In this document: positions 1-11,097 of the stretch, one piece after another
Layout of the letters: each line of letters begins with the position of its first letter
How positions within the stretch are numbered: the stretch's first letter is position 1
From: Phymatolithon calcareum
Taxonomy: Eukaryota > Rhodophyta > Florideophyceae > Hapalidiales
Reading direction: 5' to 3'
NCBI GenBank assembly: GCA_977006965.1
Contig: OZ345361.1
Span: 1,550,001 to 1,614,000, forward strand
Length of the DNA stretch: 64,000 nt
Notes under the pieces: generated by a model
What the model saw: only the letters and a program-made list of their open reading frames with translations
Databases searched by the model: none
What the model was told of the DNA's origin: nothing
Translations under genes and position numbers: made by a program

Positions 1-671
1 TATACGCCTGGTTCCCAACGATGCCACTCTTGAATTGTTTTCCAGGAAGTATCAAGCCTGCTCTACACCCCGGTCATCGCGGCTACCCAGGGCACATTGG
101 GCTAACTTGGCATTAAGATCCGTTTTGGTCCGCTGTTCATTCTCGCATATCTGCTCAGGATGGAAGTGAGCTTATATTGTCCCTCTCAAGCGCATTTGTT
201 GTGTCCGCCTAAATTTGCTGGTGGTCTTATTACCATTACCATAAGATGCCACAAGCGTACGTATTGGCCATGAGCCCTGTCGGAAGGTCGACTTTGCCTG
301 GAGCTCGTCGATTCCATATGCCATGCAAGCATGTTAAGCTATCTACTTACGACGAAGGTAGAAAAGAAATTTGGCCTTGAGATCCTGACGGCAGAGCTCT
401 TTCGCATTACATAGCCATAGCGTTAGGGTTTCCTGGGTGGAATCGTCTATTGACGAGCGGCAGGCAGAGAAGAAGCGTGTTTACAATTAGATAGCAGGAT
501 TTATCGCCCTGCCGGAATCTAAGTATTGGAAAAATAGAAGAACTGCTTGCTAGCCCCATAAGGGGAATTGCAGAGATAGGGGATTTACAGCGAACTGCAG
601 TACAAACACATCTTACTCATTTCCTCATCTTGCATCGTTCACGCCAGCCGCCTCTCTCACAAAAGCAGACT
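1..671. other. No recognisable gene
   Basis: I see no long open frame and no recognisable protein motif here on either strand. A short T/C-rich stretch precedes the 3' end of the pseudogene that follows on the minus strand. Nothing else is supportable. Confidence 0.5.
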
Positions 672-2289
672 CTAAACGGTCATATCGTGTTTTAGCTCCT
701 GTCCGATTTCAAAACCTGGAGGTATTTCCCTCTTAATCAGGTCCTGAGCTGGTATAATCGCTCCTACATGCACCCCTTCATTTTCAAGAGACACTTCTCG
801 AAACTGGTTGCTTTTTTGAAACTCCGGTTCGAAATAGTTGTTAAACAGTATAGAAACACCGTACTGCCGCACTTCACCGTACTTAATCATTCTATGAAGA
901 ATGACTTTTCCTTTTCGCACTGGCGAAAGCAGGCAGCTGTTGCGATCATCGAAGATGACACCGGGCCGCTTTATGCTCATTATCATGCGCACGAACTCTT
1001 CTTTTCCCAAAAACCGCTCGAGCTTCTCTGTGTTACTAGACGACAAAATTCCCTGAAGCGCTTCATGAAGAGGCCATTCTGCATAGTACGTGTTGTGCAC
1101 GGTTGTTGCCGTACCGAGGAGAAAGAAAATAAAGAGGGTTACGTAGTGCGGAAGAATTTTGAATAAAGATTCCAGCTTTAGGATCACGAGAGTCACCACT
1201 GCGACGGCACCAGCCACGAATGTCAAAATTGTCACCCATGGCCATTGCCGACGTATGGTAATTTGGGACTCGTCGTAGCTGCTCAAGTATTTGTCCGAAG
1301 TCGGCAGTTTCTCCTCGTCACCTACTGGACACCATGTGAGCCGAGCCTCAGAACAGCTACTGCGATCGAAAACACCGAGAAGATACGCACAAAACCCCTT
1401 ATTGAGCGCAGTGATTCCTTCGATTCCACGGAGAAAAAAAGAGGGATTGAGGTTTGCAATGTTTCCGTCTTCCTGTGAGGTGATCGCTTTGTCAACTAGT
1501 TCCACAGACTTGGCGATAGCACCGCTAGTGTCGATGTGTTGTAGTTGCGACCCGAGAATGAAATATGTCAGAATAATACCGGACAAGCCTTCATACCTGA
1601 TTCTTGAGGGGTTGGCCATGGTAGCCGACACAGGAAACATGTAGGTTCTGGAAAATAGAGCTTCCTTCTCATTCACCATGACGACGTTTCTCGATGCGGT
1701 GTTATGCGATACTTCCAACACCGTGATGGTCTCCTTCTCATCGATAACACGATGAACCCAGTTCACATGCATCGATCCAATGAGTTCGAGTTCCGCCACA
1801 GAAAGAGGAATGACTTCACCATCCAACGACGAAATTTTGCGTCCGAAACGTAATATCGCGCTCGAATTAGTGCCAATAATTAGTTTCCCGTCTTCAATAA
1901 CATTTCGAATTGTGTCTTTTGAAAAAGAGTCCTTGTTCGGTAACAGATAACGCCGGGGCTCAATCTGGACCATTGGAAAAACGCATCGATCGAGTTTCAG
2001 AATACCGTGTTCGTGCTGCCGCACTTTCTTAAACCAGTCCCTCTGCACACCGCGAATGATCATTGCATTTACCCGAGGCACATCGACAGTTTCGTACCCA
2101 AGGCTCGCCGATAAGGAATTGAAAGAGTTGACGGCTCGACGGACCGATGTCAAGTTAATCCGCTGGCTTGAAACTGTGCAAATCATATTGGGGAAGTCGG
2201 AGCAGTTCTGCGAACGCCTTCAACTCACTCTGGCAAGCCACGGCGTCTCGTAGACTGGCTTGAGGGACTGCAGCAGTATCTCGACTCAT
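672..2289 (-). pseudogene. Two-TM family protein, copy 1 (broken)
   Basis: This is one of three paralogues in the window (others at 9135-10668 and 20231-22326). I do not recognise the family. The ATG at 2289 starts MSRDTA, followed by a conserved SELKAFAELLRL segment. A GAA-to-TAA change at 2155-2157 and a 2-nt loss near 2147 then break the frame. Reading resumes with FNSLSASLGYETVDV and runs to the TAG at 672. The body has an N-terminal soluble part of about 300 residues, two hydrophobic helices (about 1165-1240 and 1090-1150) and a C-terminal tail with KVILHRMIKYGEVRQYG and QDLIKREIP. Similarity to the other copies is high through the whole length, so this is a former full gene and not a chance ORF. 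The two-helix topology suggests a membrane protein. Function is unknown. A sequencing error could explain the indel but not easily the stop as well. Confidence 0.75.
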
Positions 2290-3082
2290 TTCGATTGCCA
2301 GAACGGAATGCGAACGTGTTGACAATGCAGAAGATCTTGAAAGAGGATGAATGCAGATATTGTCAAACAACTTGGTGGATGTTGCGAAGACTGCATTCCA
2401 GATGCCGTCATGCTCCATAGAGATGTTTCCATGGACACTGGTGGCTTCACCCTTCTTTTGCTGGAATGAAAATTCACAAGAAGGGTTTTCGGCTGCACGG
2501 GTTCCACATGCTGCCAACCATGTATAGATTCAACCTTCGCTTCCAACGCCACAATCCAAATTTGAAAAGCGTTTTTGAATAATCTGTTTCCGTCTGCAAG
2601 GTTCCATTTCTGTCGAAGTTCGGCTTACCGTTTTGTCAGTTTTCCTGGTTAATATCATCAGAAAATCCAAGGAGTTTCGTTGCGTCGAATTGCATGCACT
2701 CACATCTACTTTAGCTAAGCGTCACACCTCACTGCTCTCTCCACCTCCAACAAAAGCAAACTCAACCTTCCAAGCTACTTGAACAACCACCTCAACCTTC
2801 AAAAACACTTGATGGGACCTACATGACACCAGCTTAAGGTGTAGGATAACTTGCCCACCTGAAGAACGGACAAACAGGAATGAGCTGTTTATTTCGAACG
2901 TTCGTACCATTCTTCAATTGGCTCACAAGTTCTGGCAATATGTTTTCATTGGATATACTGTATGATAATTTCTGAGCAGTCGCCAATTGTGTGATTTCAC
3001 AATATTGTCTAGGCGATCTTATTGGTAAGCATTTTTTGTAGCTTCCAGCTCCAGTTGCTTGGAGATCTCGAGTAATTTCACG
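2290..3082. other. Intergenic, nothing recognised
   Basis: This lies between two divergently transcribed genes, so promoters for both would lie here. I see no convincing TATA box. Short ORFs on both strands lack recognisable motifs. Confidence 0.4.
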
Positions 3083-4863
3083 ATGCCGCGGCGATCAACA
3101 ATACTGTGCCTGTTTATGACGGCCACTTTCGCCTGTGCAGGCAGAGTCGGATCAAAGGCGTCTAGTTTGAGATTTGGAGTTTGCTCCCTTGCGCCACAGC
3201 AGTTAAAGAACGGAAAAGCTCGAGCAACGTATTGCACGTCGGCCAAAATGACTGCAACAACTGCGTCGTATAACAAACTGGCCGAACTCTGCCGTGAAAT
3301 ATCCTCTTTGAATGAAGTTAACGAGATTTTGGCATGGGATGAGCAGGTGATGATGCCCGCCGGGGGCGCTGAAAGTCGAGGAAAGCAAAAGGCTGCTCTG
3401 GCCGCCGTCCTCCATGACAAGCAGACGTCTGTCGAACTCAAGGATGCTATCGCAAAAGTTAAGGAGGATGTCGCCTCTTTGGGCGAATTTGAACAAGCTG
3501 TTGTCCGCGATGCGGATAGGGACTTCAGACATAAGGCTGGGGTGCCGAAACAACTGGAAACGGAAATGGCGGAGCATGAAGTTGCCAGCGTTCAGGCATG
3601 GGTCAAGTCTCGCAAAGAAAATGATTTCAAATCTTTTGCTCCGTTTCTCGCCAAGACCGTGGATTACATGAAGAAGTACGCTATTGCGACACGACCAGAG
3701 AAGGAGCCATACGACGGCGCCATTGACATGTTTGAAAGAGGCATGTCGGCATCGCGACTCTCTGAAATCTTCTCGGAAATTGCAGACCCGTTGAAAAAGC
3801 TAACCAAAGAGATCATTGCAGCAAGAGAGAATTTGCCAGAGGTTCATGAGGCGCTGAAGGGCGGAGAATTGTGGACCGTTGAGAAGCAGAGCGAATTTTG
3901 CAGGGAGATTGCGAAAGTTCTTGGTTTTGATTACAACCACGGTCGAATTGGTACGTCTTTGATCTGCATGTTTCATAGATGTGTGCATGTGTCGACGCAT
4001 ATCTAACTTCTGTACTTGTGTGTATTTATTTTTGAAACGAAGACGTCTCCGTGCATCCTTTCACTGTAGGCGTAGGTGGCACTGATGCTCGTATTACGAC
4101 CCGGTACAGCACGTCGGAACCATTCCAGGGAATTATGGGTACCGTTCATGAAGCAGGACATGCGCTTTATGAGCAGGGTCGGAACAAAGAGTTCGCAGGA
4201 CTTCCGGTGTCGAAACCCCTGTCCATGGGAGTCCATGAATCTCAAAGTCTTTTCTGGGAACGAATGATAGGACAAAGCGAAGAATTCTGGCAAAACGTGC
4301 TCCCACTTTTTCACGATACATTCCCCCACACCAAATCAGTGACCGCACGAGATATATATGTGGCTATCAACCAGGTGAACTTGAGCTTGATCCGTGTGGA
4401 TGCCGATGAATGTCTCTATCCTTTCCATATTATGCTGCGGTTCGAAATCGAAAAAGGTCTCCTGAATGGCACGATTGACCCCTCTAATCTTCCAGCAGTG
4501 TGGCAGGACAAGTTCAAGGAATACGTCGGCATCGACGTGCCTAATGATACTGAAGGGTGTCTGCAGGATATTCATTGGTCGAGTGGCGCTATTGGGTACT
4601 TTCCGACGTATACGCTGGGTGCGATGATGGCTGCTCAGCTGTATGGATATCTTGAGCAGAAGGTAATGCCGGATATTAAGGAGAAGGTTGCCAGGGGAGA
4701 ATATGCTGACATTCGAACTTGGCTGAACAAGAACATTCACGAGAAAGGCAGCCTTTACAAGTCGCTGGATGACCTGCTGATGAGTGTTACTGGAGAACCG
4801 CTCAAGCCAAGCTACTTTATTGAGTACCTTCGCGCAAAGTACACTGACCTTTATAAACTATAA
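3083..4863 (+). CDS. M32 metallocarboxypeptidase, two exons
   Basis: A zinc carboxypeptidase of family M32 (thermostable carboxypeptidase 1/Taq type), which removes C-terminal residues from peptides. Exon 1 runs 3083-3950 and exon 2 4043-4863. The 92-bp intron starts GTACGT and ends GAAG. Splicing joins ...HGRI to DVSVHPF and keeps phase, giving about 562 aa. The zinc motif HEAGH is at residues 325-329 and the family motif HESQS at 354-358, followed by FWERMIG. ITTRY, GRIDVSVHPF and WSSGAIGYFPTYTLGAM are also typical. M32 enzymes are about 500 aa. The ATG at 3248 would give exactly that size (507 aa), while the upstream ATG at 3083 adds a basic and hydrophobic leader (PRRSTILCLFMTATFACAG) resembling a signal or organelle-targeting peptide. 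An in-frame ATG at 3059 is also possible. It is unbroken and likely active. Confidence 0.93.
3951..4042 (+). other. Spliceosomal intron of the M32 gene
   Basis: The first exon frame runs into a stop at 4006. Removing 3951-4042 (GTACGT donor, pyrimidine/A-rich 3' part ending GAAG) restores an uninterrupted M32 reading frame exactly at the conserved GR-I/L-DVSVHPF block. The single intron of 92 bp supports a eukaryotic, intron-poor genome. Confidence 0.88.
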
Positions 4864-4976
4864 CGTTGTAGCATACATTTTTTTTTGCTGAAAGCCGTAA
4901 TTGTCAAATCTTCTATTCCCTAGGCTCTATCCTGTTTGTATTCATTCAACTGTAGAAATAGCGAAAGGTTGTTGTT

Positions 4977-5474
4977 ATGTCTGCAACGCTTCCCGAGTCA
5001 GAATCCAGGGAGCGGGACTGGAAAAATGAGCTCGTCCCATTTCTGCACTTTTACTTGGCCTCGAGCGTCATTCCCAAATTTGCGCGAGGAGTACAGTACA
5101 CGGCCTGCACAGCAACCCACGAATGTCGGATCAGCCTCTACTGTACTGTACATCGACATTGATTGGACAGATCAAATTTGAGATTCAAGACTTTCAACCA
5201 CAGGTAATGGCGTATGATTTTACTGTTCTTGGCCAGAAATGCATGCGTCTTATGCTATTCCCATCGTATTGTGCTCTTTCGGCAAGGAGAGGATCTTGCA
5301 CCTCACGCTCAAGTCGCACTCAGGCTCTATGTGACATCCGTAATCTTTTTGTTTATCGCGGCTTTTTTCCGAGCAATCAACGCATTCGCGATCTCCTTGG
5401 ATAAACTCGGTCATTGCTACCGAGAGCTTAACAACCTGAATTTTTTTCCCGGAGAACATCGAAAAAACTGTTGA
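4977..5474 (+). CDS. Possible small membrane protein, two exons
   Basis: Two open segments in the same frame lie 114 bp after the M32 stop. The first starts MSATLPESESRERDWK, and the second carries a hydrophobic stretch (LYVTSVIFLFIAAFFRAI) and ends FFPGEHRKNC. A stop and a taa separate them. Removing 5096-5236 (GTACAC donor; TTTTACTGTTCTTGGCCAG acceptor, pyrimidine-rich) would join them in phase into about 118 aa: an N-terminal charged part, one membrane helix and a short tail. I do not recognise the product. The splice model is inferred, so both segments could be fortuitous. The predicted stop is only 19 bp before the next ATG. Confidence 0.35.
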
Positions 5475-5493
5475 GCCATTGTAGGAAGGCAAA

Positions 5494-6834
5494 ATGAAAG
5501 GCGCGGCGTTCATTTCAATTTTCCCTGGGTTGCAGAGCTCTTCCAACAACTCGCTTCCGCGATATCGATTTACATTTCACAGCACAAAACTTTATTCTGC
5601 TCGTACATCGCAATCCGAAACTTCGGCTATTCGAATGAGACTGCTATCCTCGCTCCCCGCCCAGGTCGGATCTGGCATGTGCAATGCGTTGGCAGCAATA
5701 TCCATTCCCATCCTACCTATTCGACTTACTCACCCACCGACTGTCCATTTTTCGCACAGCAACCCAGTTGCCCTTTCGGCCGAATATCGCGCGTCTCCAT
5801 CCATCTCGGCCGCGTTTGCCGTAAGAGTTGCAAATGCGCCATCCGCATCTCTCGCGCGGCCAAACATCGGTCTCTTCGATGCCCTGCGGCCAATAATTCC
5901 TAACTCCAACGACTCTCGCCTTTACGTCGCGCTGAAATGCGCACTGCTCGCGGCAATCGTCAGCAGCATCGTCACCGCGGCTACAATTGCTGTATTTTGG
6001 GTGATACAGGACTCTTTGGTGTACAAGCCAACCAAGGTATGGCGCGGCAACCCAAAGTCGTCCGGAATGCCATTCTACGACGATGTCAACTATTGTACAT
6101 TTGACGGTGTTGAGATTTCGGGCTGGTTCATCAAGCAATCACCGGAAACTTACTGCGAATCTCGCACCCTAATTTACTTCCACGGCACAGACAAGAATGC
6201 AAGTTTTCGATTGAAAAAGGTTGTAGGCTTCTACGAGCAATGCAAATGTAATGTGCTCTTGTTGTCGTATCGCGGATATGGGCTTTCGTCTGGACATCCG
6301 AACGAACGTGGCATGTGCATCGATGCGGAAAGTGCTCTTGACTATCTTGCTTCTCGCGGCGACGTAGATGTGTCCCCCGGAGGAAATTTATGGGTATACG
6401 GTGAATCGCTTGGCGGTGCCGTTGCCGTGCATTTTACGAAGGTTTACCAGGACCGGATAAATGCACTAATTTTGGAAAATACTTTCACAAGCCTGTTGGA
6501 CATGATCAAGTTGGAGTTTCCGATTCTCGGTGTCTTTCGATATCTTAGCCGCAACAGATGGCAGAGCAAGAGGCGGATTCGCGATATCAAAACACCTATC
6601 CTGTTTCTAAGCGGATTGCGTGACTCGTACATCCCGCCGAGAATGATGCGACAGATGCACGAACTTGCGAACCAGTCCAAGTTTCGAGAATTTGTCGAGT
6701 TCGAGAAAGGTACACATAATCGCACTTGGACAATGGACGGATTCTACGGGTCAGTCGCAGCTTTTATGGAGCGGGTGGAAAGAGAGACTAGATCCGATCC
6801 AAAGACAGCTATGGCTGGCAATATATCCTCCTAA
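5494..6834 (+). CDS. ABHD13/Bem46-type alpha/beta hydrolase
   Basis: A 446-aa membrane-anchored serine hydrolase. Residues 1-140 are rich in Ser, Arg and Pro and may be an organelle or ER leader. A hydrophobic segment at about 146-171 fits a membrane anchor. The hydrolase domain follows: oxyanion-region FHG at 229-231, then NVLLLSYRGYG, the nucleophile elbow GESLGG with Ser305, the acid Asp377 in LSGLRDSYIPP, and His408 in EKGTHNRTW. LILENTFTS and the W-x-S-x-x-x-I segment are hallmarks of the ABHD13/Bem46/WAV2 branch. The usual family elbow is GRSLGG; Glu replaces Arg here. Related proteins are ER or plasma-membrane hydrolases whose substrates are poorly defined. The long N-terminus is unusual for the family, and a later start cannot be excluded. 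The frame is intact. Confidence 0.88.
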   Translation: MKGAAFISIFPGLQSSSNNSLPRYRFTFHSTKLYSARTSQSETSAIRMRLLSSLPAQVGSGMCNALAAISIPILPIRLTHPPTVHFSHSNPVALSAEYRASPSISAAFAVRVANAPSASLARPNIGLFDALRPIIPNSNDSRLYVALKCALLAAIVSSIVTAATIAVFWVIQDSLVYKPTKVWRGNPKSSGMPFYDDVNYCTFDGVEISGWFIKQSPETYCESRTLIYFHGTDKNASFRLKKVVGFYEQCKCNVLLLSYRGYGLSSGHPNERGMCIDAESALDYLASRGDVDVSPGGNLWVYGESLGGAVAVHFTKVYQDRINALILENTFTSLLDMIKLEFPILGVFRYLSRNRWQSKRRIRDIKTPILFLSGLRDSYIPPRMMRQMHELANQSKFREFVEFEKGTHNRTWTMDGFYGSVAAFMERVERETRSDPKTAMAGNISS

Positions 6835-7065
6835 TGCTACTTGCGATTACAAGATATTCGTTACTGGTGCAACATCAGGTAGATAAACAAAAAACTGTTG
6901 AAAGTCTTATCTGTCAAGGCCAACAGCATTTCAGGACGACACCTGATTAGAATTGATAAGGATACAGACATTAAAATCTTATCATTGACTTTACATGCAC
7001 AAGAGAACAAGGCATAGATATAACAAGGCCCCTTCCTTATCATTTCGCCAGGAAAAGATCCACGC
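6835..7065. other. Convergent 3' ends
   Basis: A short spacer between the convergent hydrolase and CDC73 genes. AATAAA is absent, and A/T-rich tracts presumably hold the poly(A) sites of both genes. Confidence 0.4.
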
Positions 7066-8397
7066 TTAGTACCGAACCCGCTTGGCACTTCGCTTGATGA
7101 ACTGGTCCAGCGAGCCCCAAAATTGCAGCTGCGCGTGACCGTCTGTGTGTCGCTTAGTTCGCGACAAGGGTATCAGTTTGATAGCCCAGGAGCTCGCCTT
7201 CACATCCGGTGTTTGATCGTCGTAGTGAAAGAAAAAGCCCTGCACTTTGGTGAAAATCTCGACCGGTCCTTTTCCCAATGGCCAATTTCGAAATTGCCAT
7301 TCTTTTCCCGTGCACACGACGCCCACAACTCGTTTCCATTCGCTGTCAGTCAGTCGGTTAATATTGCTCACAATATGGTACTCGGCCGCCGAGCAGTTTC
7401 CTCCAGGTGTTCGCAGCGCCGTCACTCGTCCCGACAAGTCCGGCGCTATGCCCTTCTTCCGCATATCCTCCTCGCTAATGAAGTGGCCATTTTCCACAAA
7501 CTCTTTCGCGTTTGCCGAGCTTATGAGCGACGTCCCTGGACCAGGGACAATAATAATCGGCCGAAGCTCTGAAATATCAGCCGCCTTCCTCTTCCCTCCT
7601 CGTGATGCAGGTCGTGCGGGTGGCGCCGGTCGTGGTTTCGGCGCACTGGCTCCAGGCGCAGGAGTGGGGATTGGAGCGGCCGCAAAGGAACCCATGGGAT
7701 TGATACCGAGTTCCTTGAAATCCGTGCCCATATTTTCTCTCCAAAATCTGTCCTGATTATCTGTGTAGCGATCTCCACGCGGGTCGAACGTAGGTACAGT
7801 CTCGGAACGGCGCTGTCGCTCGCTCTTTTCGGCCGCAGACTGCGGCTTGCCGCGCTTTGCATTAGAAATGTGTGTGGCGAGTTTATCTCGCAGAGCGGAG
7901 AAATCTGCGTCGGCGAGCATTAATACGGAATCCAGCGTTCGTTGGTCGCGGTGCAGAAAGCGGCGTTCACCAATGTCCGCGATATCATCATCGAGAGTTA
8001 CGTCTAACGGGGAAGGGGCTTTAGGCACCGATTCCTGAAGTGGAAGTGGTGCGGACACCGTCGCTGGTGCGGGAGCCTCATCCACCAAGCCAGCGCAACT
8101 TGATACCTCGCCCGACAAATAGGCGATAATATCCTTCTTGTCCAACATTTTTACGTGCATGGCACCCTCGCGGTTACATGCCTCGATATATTCATTGTAG
8201 GGGAGTTTTTGGAACTTGTATTGGAAGTAAATCGCATCAAGGAGATACGCTTCGCCGCGTCCACGCATCGAGTTGAAATTTGTTCGCGCCTTGCGGTCCA
8301 GCTCGGCGCCATCTCCAATTCTGATGGCTTTTGGAGTTACTTCAACAGGTTCTTTTCGCAGTACTGCATTGCGTAACTTTTGCAAAACACCTGCCAT
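7066..8397 (-). CDS. CDC73: CDC73/parafibromin, Paf1 complex subunit
   Basis: A 443-aa intronless gene. CDC73 is a nuclear subunit of the Paf1 complex, which travels with RNA polymerase II and supports elongation and co-transcriptional histone modification. The N-terminal part (MAGVLQKLRNAVLR, then YLLDAIYFQYKF and YNEYIEAC) matches the CDC73 N-terminal region. Residues about 105-275 are a low-complexity linker rich in Ala, Pro and charged residues. The C-terminal Ras-like fold starts near residue 279 (RPIIIVPGPGTSLI, NAKEFVENGHF), continues through WKRVVGVVCTGKEWQFRNWP and VEIFTKVQGFFFHYDD, and ends with ISR/LSRTKRH and the FWGSLDQFIKRS motif. The length is close to plant CDC73 (about 415 aa). 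There are no breaks, and the start is the first ATG. Confidence 0.95.
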   Translation of the reverse strand: MAGVLQKLRNAVLRKEPVEVTPKAIRIGDGAELDRKARTNFNSMRGRGEAYLLDAIYFQYKFQKLPYNEYIEACNREGAMHVKMLDKKDIIAYLSGEVSSCAGLVDEAPAPATVSAPLPLQESVPKAPSPLDVTLDDDIADIGERRFLHRDQRTLDSVLMLADADFSALRDKLATHISNAKRGKPQSAAEKSERQRRSETVPTFDPRGDRYTDNQDRFWRENMGTDFKELGINPMGSFAAAPIPTPAPGASAPKPRPAPPARPASRGGKRKAADISELRPIIIVPGPGTSLISSANAKEFVENGHFISEEDMRKKGIAPDLSGRVTALRTPGGNCSAAEYHIVSNINRLTDSEWKRVVGVVCTGKEWQFRNWPLGKGPVEIFTKVQGFFFHYDDQTPDVKASSWAIKLIPLSRTKRHTDGHAQLQFWGSLDQFIKRSAKRVRY

Positions 8398-9134
8398 TTC
8401 GAACTGTCACGTCGTCAGCAGAGTGTTGGGTCACCGGCCATGTACCTAGCCCTTGGATTAGCAGTTCACCTTGGGCTTGGGCAAGGAAAAAATTGGTATT
8501 CTAGAGGCATCAAAATTTTATTCGAATTCTATACATGCATTATCATAAGAAATCTAGGTTGTTCACCGCGTATGTCATTACCAAAAATGCCATTCGTTGA
8601 CGGGTCTATCACAAGTACTGTAGATCCGAATGTGTTCCGCGATGCAGAAAACGCGTTTTGTGGATTGAACTTGTGTTCTTCGCTAGCGCAGCACCGAGCT
8701 TTCAACTGGGGTCTCTTCATTCTCATTCATCCTCCGGTGAGGTTTTTGATGTTTTAATGAGTTACTCCTGTGCTACTTTCCATTGAAGTGCAAAGATTTG
8801 GTGGAGAAGCCAGCACACTTTCCACTCTGTCAGGCAGTTCCGGACGAAGATGCAGTTCTACTGCAGTTGGGAAAAGATTTTACAGAGAAACAGACAATAG
8901 GGCGTAGGAATCATGCAGCCAACAGAAAATACCTGTGAAAAAATGGGCGAAATGCCCAACATCCAGATTCCAACGAAAAACGTTTTTCAAAGACGGTTGA
9001 CTCTATTCTGTATATTACCAGAACGTACAGATTATTCGACCGCGCGATGCCGCAGGTCTAGAACAAGTCTGTGTTCTCACGTAACTTCTGCAGTTCCTTT
9101 GTCGAGACCACAACCGAGCGGCACCATCCGACAA
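8398..9134. other. Intergenic, nothing recognised
   Basis: Divergent spacer between CDC73 and the next two-TM family copy. An in-frame ATG at 8913 extends the downstream ORF by 74 codons, but that extension has no counterpart in the other copies and was not used as the start. Confidence 0.4.
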
Positions 9135-10668
9135 ATGAATTCAGACTCCATTCAAGCCCTTGAACACAGCCTGAGTCATGCAACAGGTTGCCAAAGTGAG
9201 TTGAGGGCGTTCGCTGAATTGTTGCGACTATCGCAGCATGACTTGCACTGTTTCGGAGTTGTCAAAGAACTCGAAGTCGAGGCGCTCAGAGCCGTCAATG
9301 CTTTCAATTGTTTATCTGGCATTCTGGGGCACGAAACGATCAATGTGAGGTTTGCCAATGAAATGATAATGTATAGCGTGCAGACGAACTGGTTCAAGAA
9401 AGTGCGTGCCCACGAGCGCGGTATCCTGAAATTGGATAGATGCATATATCCTCTTGTTCAGATTGAGCCCCGGCGATACCTTTTGCCGAACAAGGACTCT
9501 CTTGTAAAGGGCACAGTCCGAAACGTTGTAGAAAACGGGAAACTTATCATTGGCCACAAGTCAAGTGCGGTAATACGTTTCGGTCTTAAAATTTCATCTT
9601 TGGAAGGTGAAGTGATACAGCTCTCGACGGAGGAGCTTGAATTAATTGGATCCATGCATGTAAACTGGGTCACTCGTGTTATTGATGGCAATGATGCCAT
9701 AACGGTGCTAGAAGTATCGCATAACACCGCTTCGAGAAATGTCGTCACGGTGGACGAGAAGGAAGATCTCTTTGCAAGAACATATCTCACGCCGGTGTCT
9801 GCCACAATCACCAAAACTTCGACAATCAATAATGACGAGTTGTCTGACATTATCCTCACAAATTTCGTACTTGGGTCACAACTGCAGCACATTGACACCA
9901 GTGCTGCTATCGCCAAGACTGTGGATCTGGCTGACGAAGCGATAACTTCACAAGAGGATGGACCTTCGGTTTATTTCCGAGGTATAGTAGGCGTCACAGC
10001 AATCCACAAGGTTTTTTGTGCATATCGTCTCGGCGTCTCTGATCGGAGTCGTCGCACTGAACTTCGGCATGAATGGTGTGTGGTTGGTGAGGAGAAGCAG
10101 CTGCCGACTTCGGAAAAATTCTTGTGCGCCTTCGATACGTCTCATATTACCATTCTCCATCAATTTCCCAAGGCGGCTATTCTCACATTTGTCACAGGAG
10201 TCGCAGCAGTTCTTACTATTATGACCTTGAAACTAGATGAAATTCAGAATACAGCCGCAGACTACGTCACTCTTTTTATTTTTTTGGTTCTCGGTACGGC
10301 AGTTACCGTGCACAACATCTCATCGAATAATACCGAAAGTCTCGAACGGCACCTGGGAAGCGAAGAGTTCGTTCGCATGATCATGAGCATAAAACGACCG
10401 GATGTTGTCTTCGATGATCGCAACAGCTGTTTGCTTGCACCCGAACGGAAAAGTCATTCTTCACAGGATGTTAAAGTACGGCGAAGTACGGAAATATGGC
10501 GCTTCGATACTGTTCAACAACTATTTTGAACCGGTATTTCGGAAGGGCGACGTATTCCGAGAAGTGTCTATTGAAAATGAAGTGGTGCATGTAGGAAGGA
10601 TTATACTAGCTCAGGACCTGATTAAGAGAGAAATACCTTCGGACTACGAAATAGGCCAGGTGCTATAA
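9135..10668 (+). pseudogene. Two-TM family protein, copy 2 (frameshifted)
   Basis: The longest uninterrupted copy of the unrecognised two-helix family. From ATG 9135 (MNSDSIQALEH) the conserved blocks are SELRAFAELLRLSQHDLH, WFKKVRAHERGILKLDR, VQIEPRRYLLPNKDS, WVTRVIDGNDAITVLEVSHN and HIDTSAAIAKTV. Two hydrophobic helices follow at about 10173-10235 and 10263-10320. About 15 residues between helix 2 and the SSNNTE block that are present in the other copies are missing in frame. A 1-nt shift near 10450 moves the tail (KVILHRMLKYGEVRKYG to the stop at 10668) into another frame. A shorter protein ending at 10529 could still be made. Family function is unknown. The soluble part before the helices is the most conserved. 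Confidence 0.72.
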
Positions 10669-11089
10669 TGCGAGAGGAACTATTAGTATCTAGTTTTGTC
10701 AGAACAAAGATAAGTTTGAGTTGAAAATAATTTAATACTGTTGCCGATATGCCTTAATGTTTATTCATCTGAATCTGGAGCCCAGTGCGCAAAACATTTT
10801 GAATTTCGTCTTCTTTCACAAATGGATATTCTGCCATTGCTTCTGTTCCTCATTCCCTTGTTCTAGTCCCCAAGTCTCTCACTGTTTATCATCTTGCTCT
10901 TCGCTTGGTGCCATAACCTTAGAGGTTTCATGAACGCATTAAAGATCTGTCAGTAATGAGAGGACAGCGGGGCCGTGCTTTTGAGGAAATCGCATTCTAT
11001 ATTGCCTCTGGGCCTAAACCAGCGCATTAGAGCAGGTCCATCCATATTTCAATATGGTCCAGATCTGGAATTCCATTCCCCACTCACCT
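10669..11089. other. Intergenic, nothing recognised
   Basis: No supportable coding region. A short palindrome (CCATATTTCAATATGG) sits around 11042, just outside the hAT insertion. Confidence 0.4.
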
Positions 11090-11097
11090 ATTCTTTG

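Noticed and set aside
7123-7756. Plus-strand frames of 149 and 169 codons
   Set aside because: They lie antisense to CDC73, whose domains are clear, and have no motifs of their own.
8913-9134. N-terminal extension of the copy 2 two-TM protein
   Set aside because: It is not present in the other two copies, which start at the MSRD/MNSD position.
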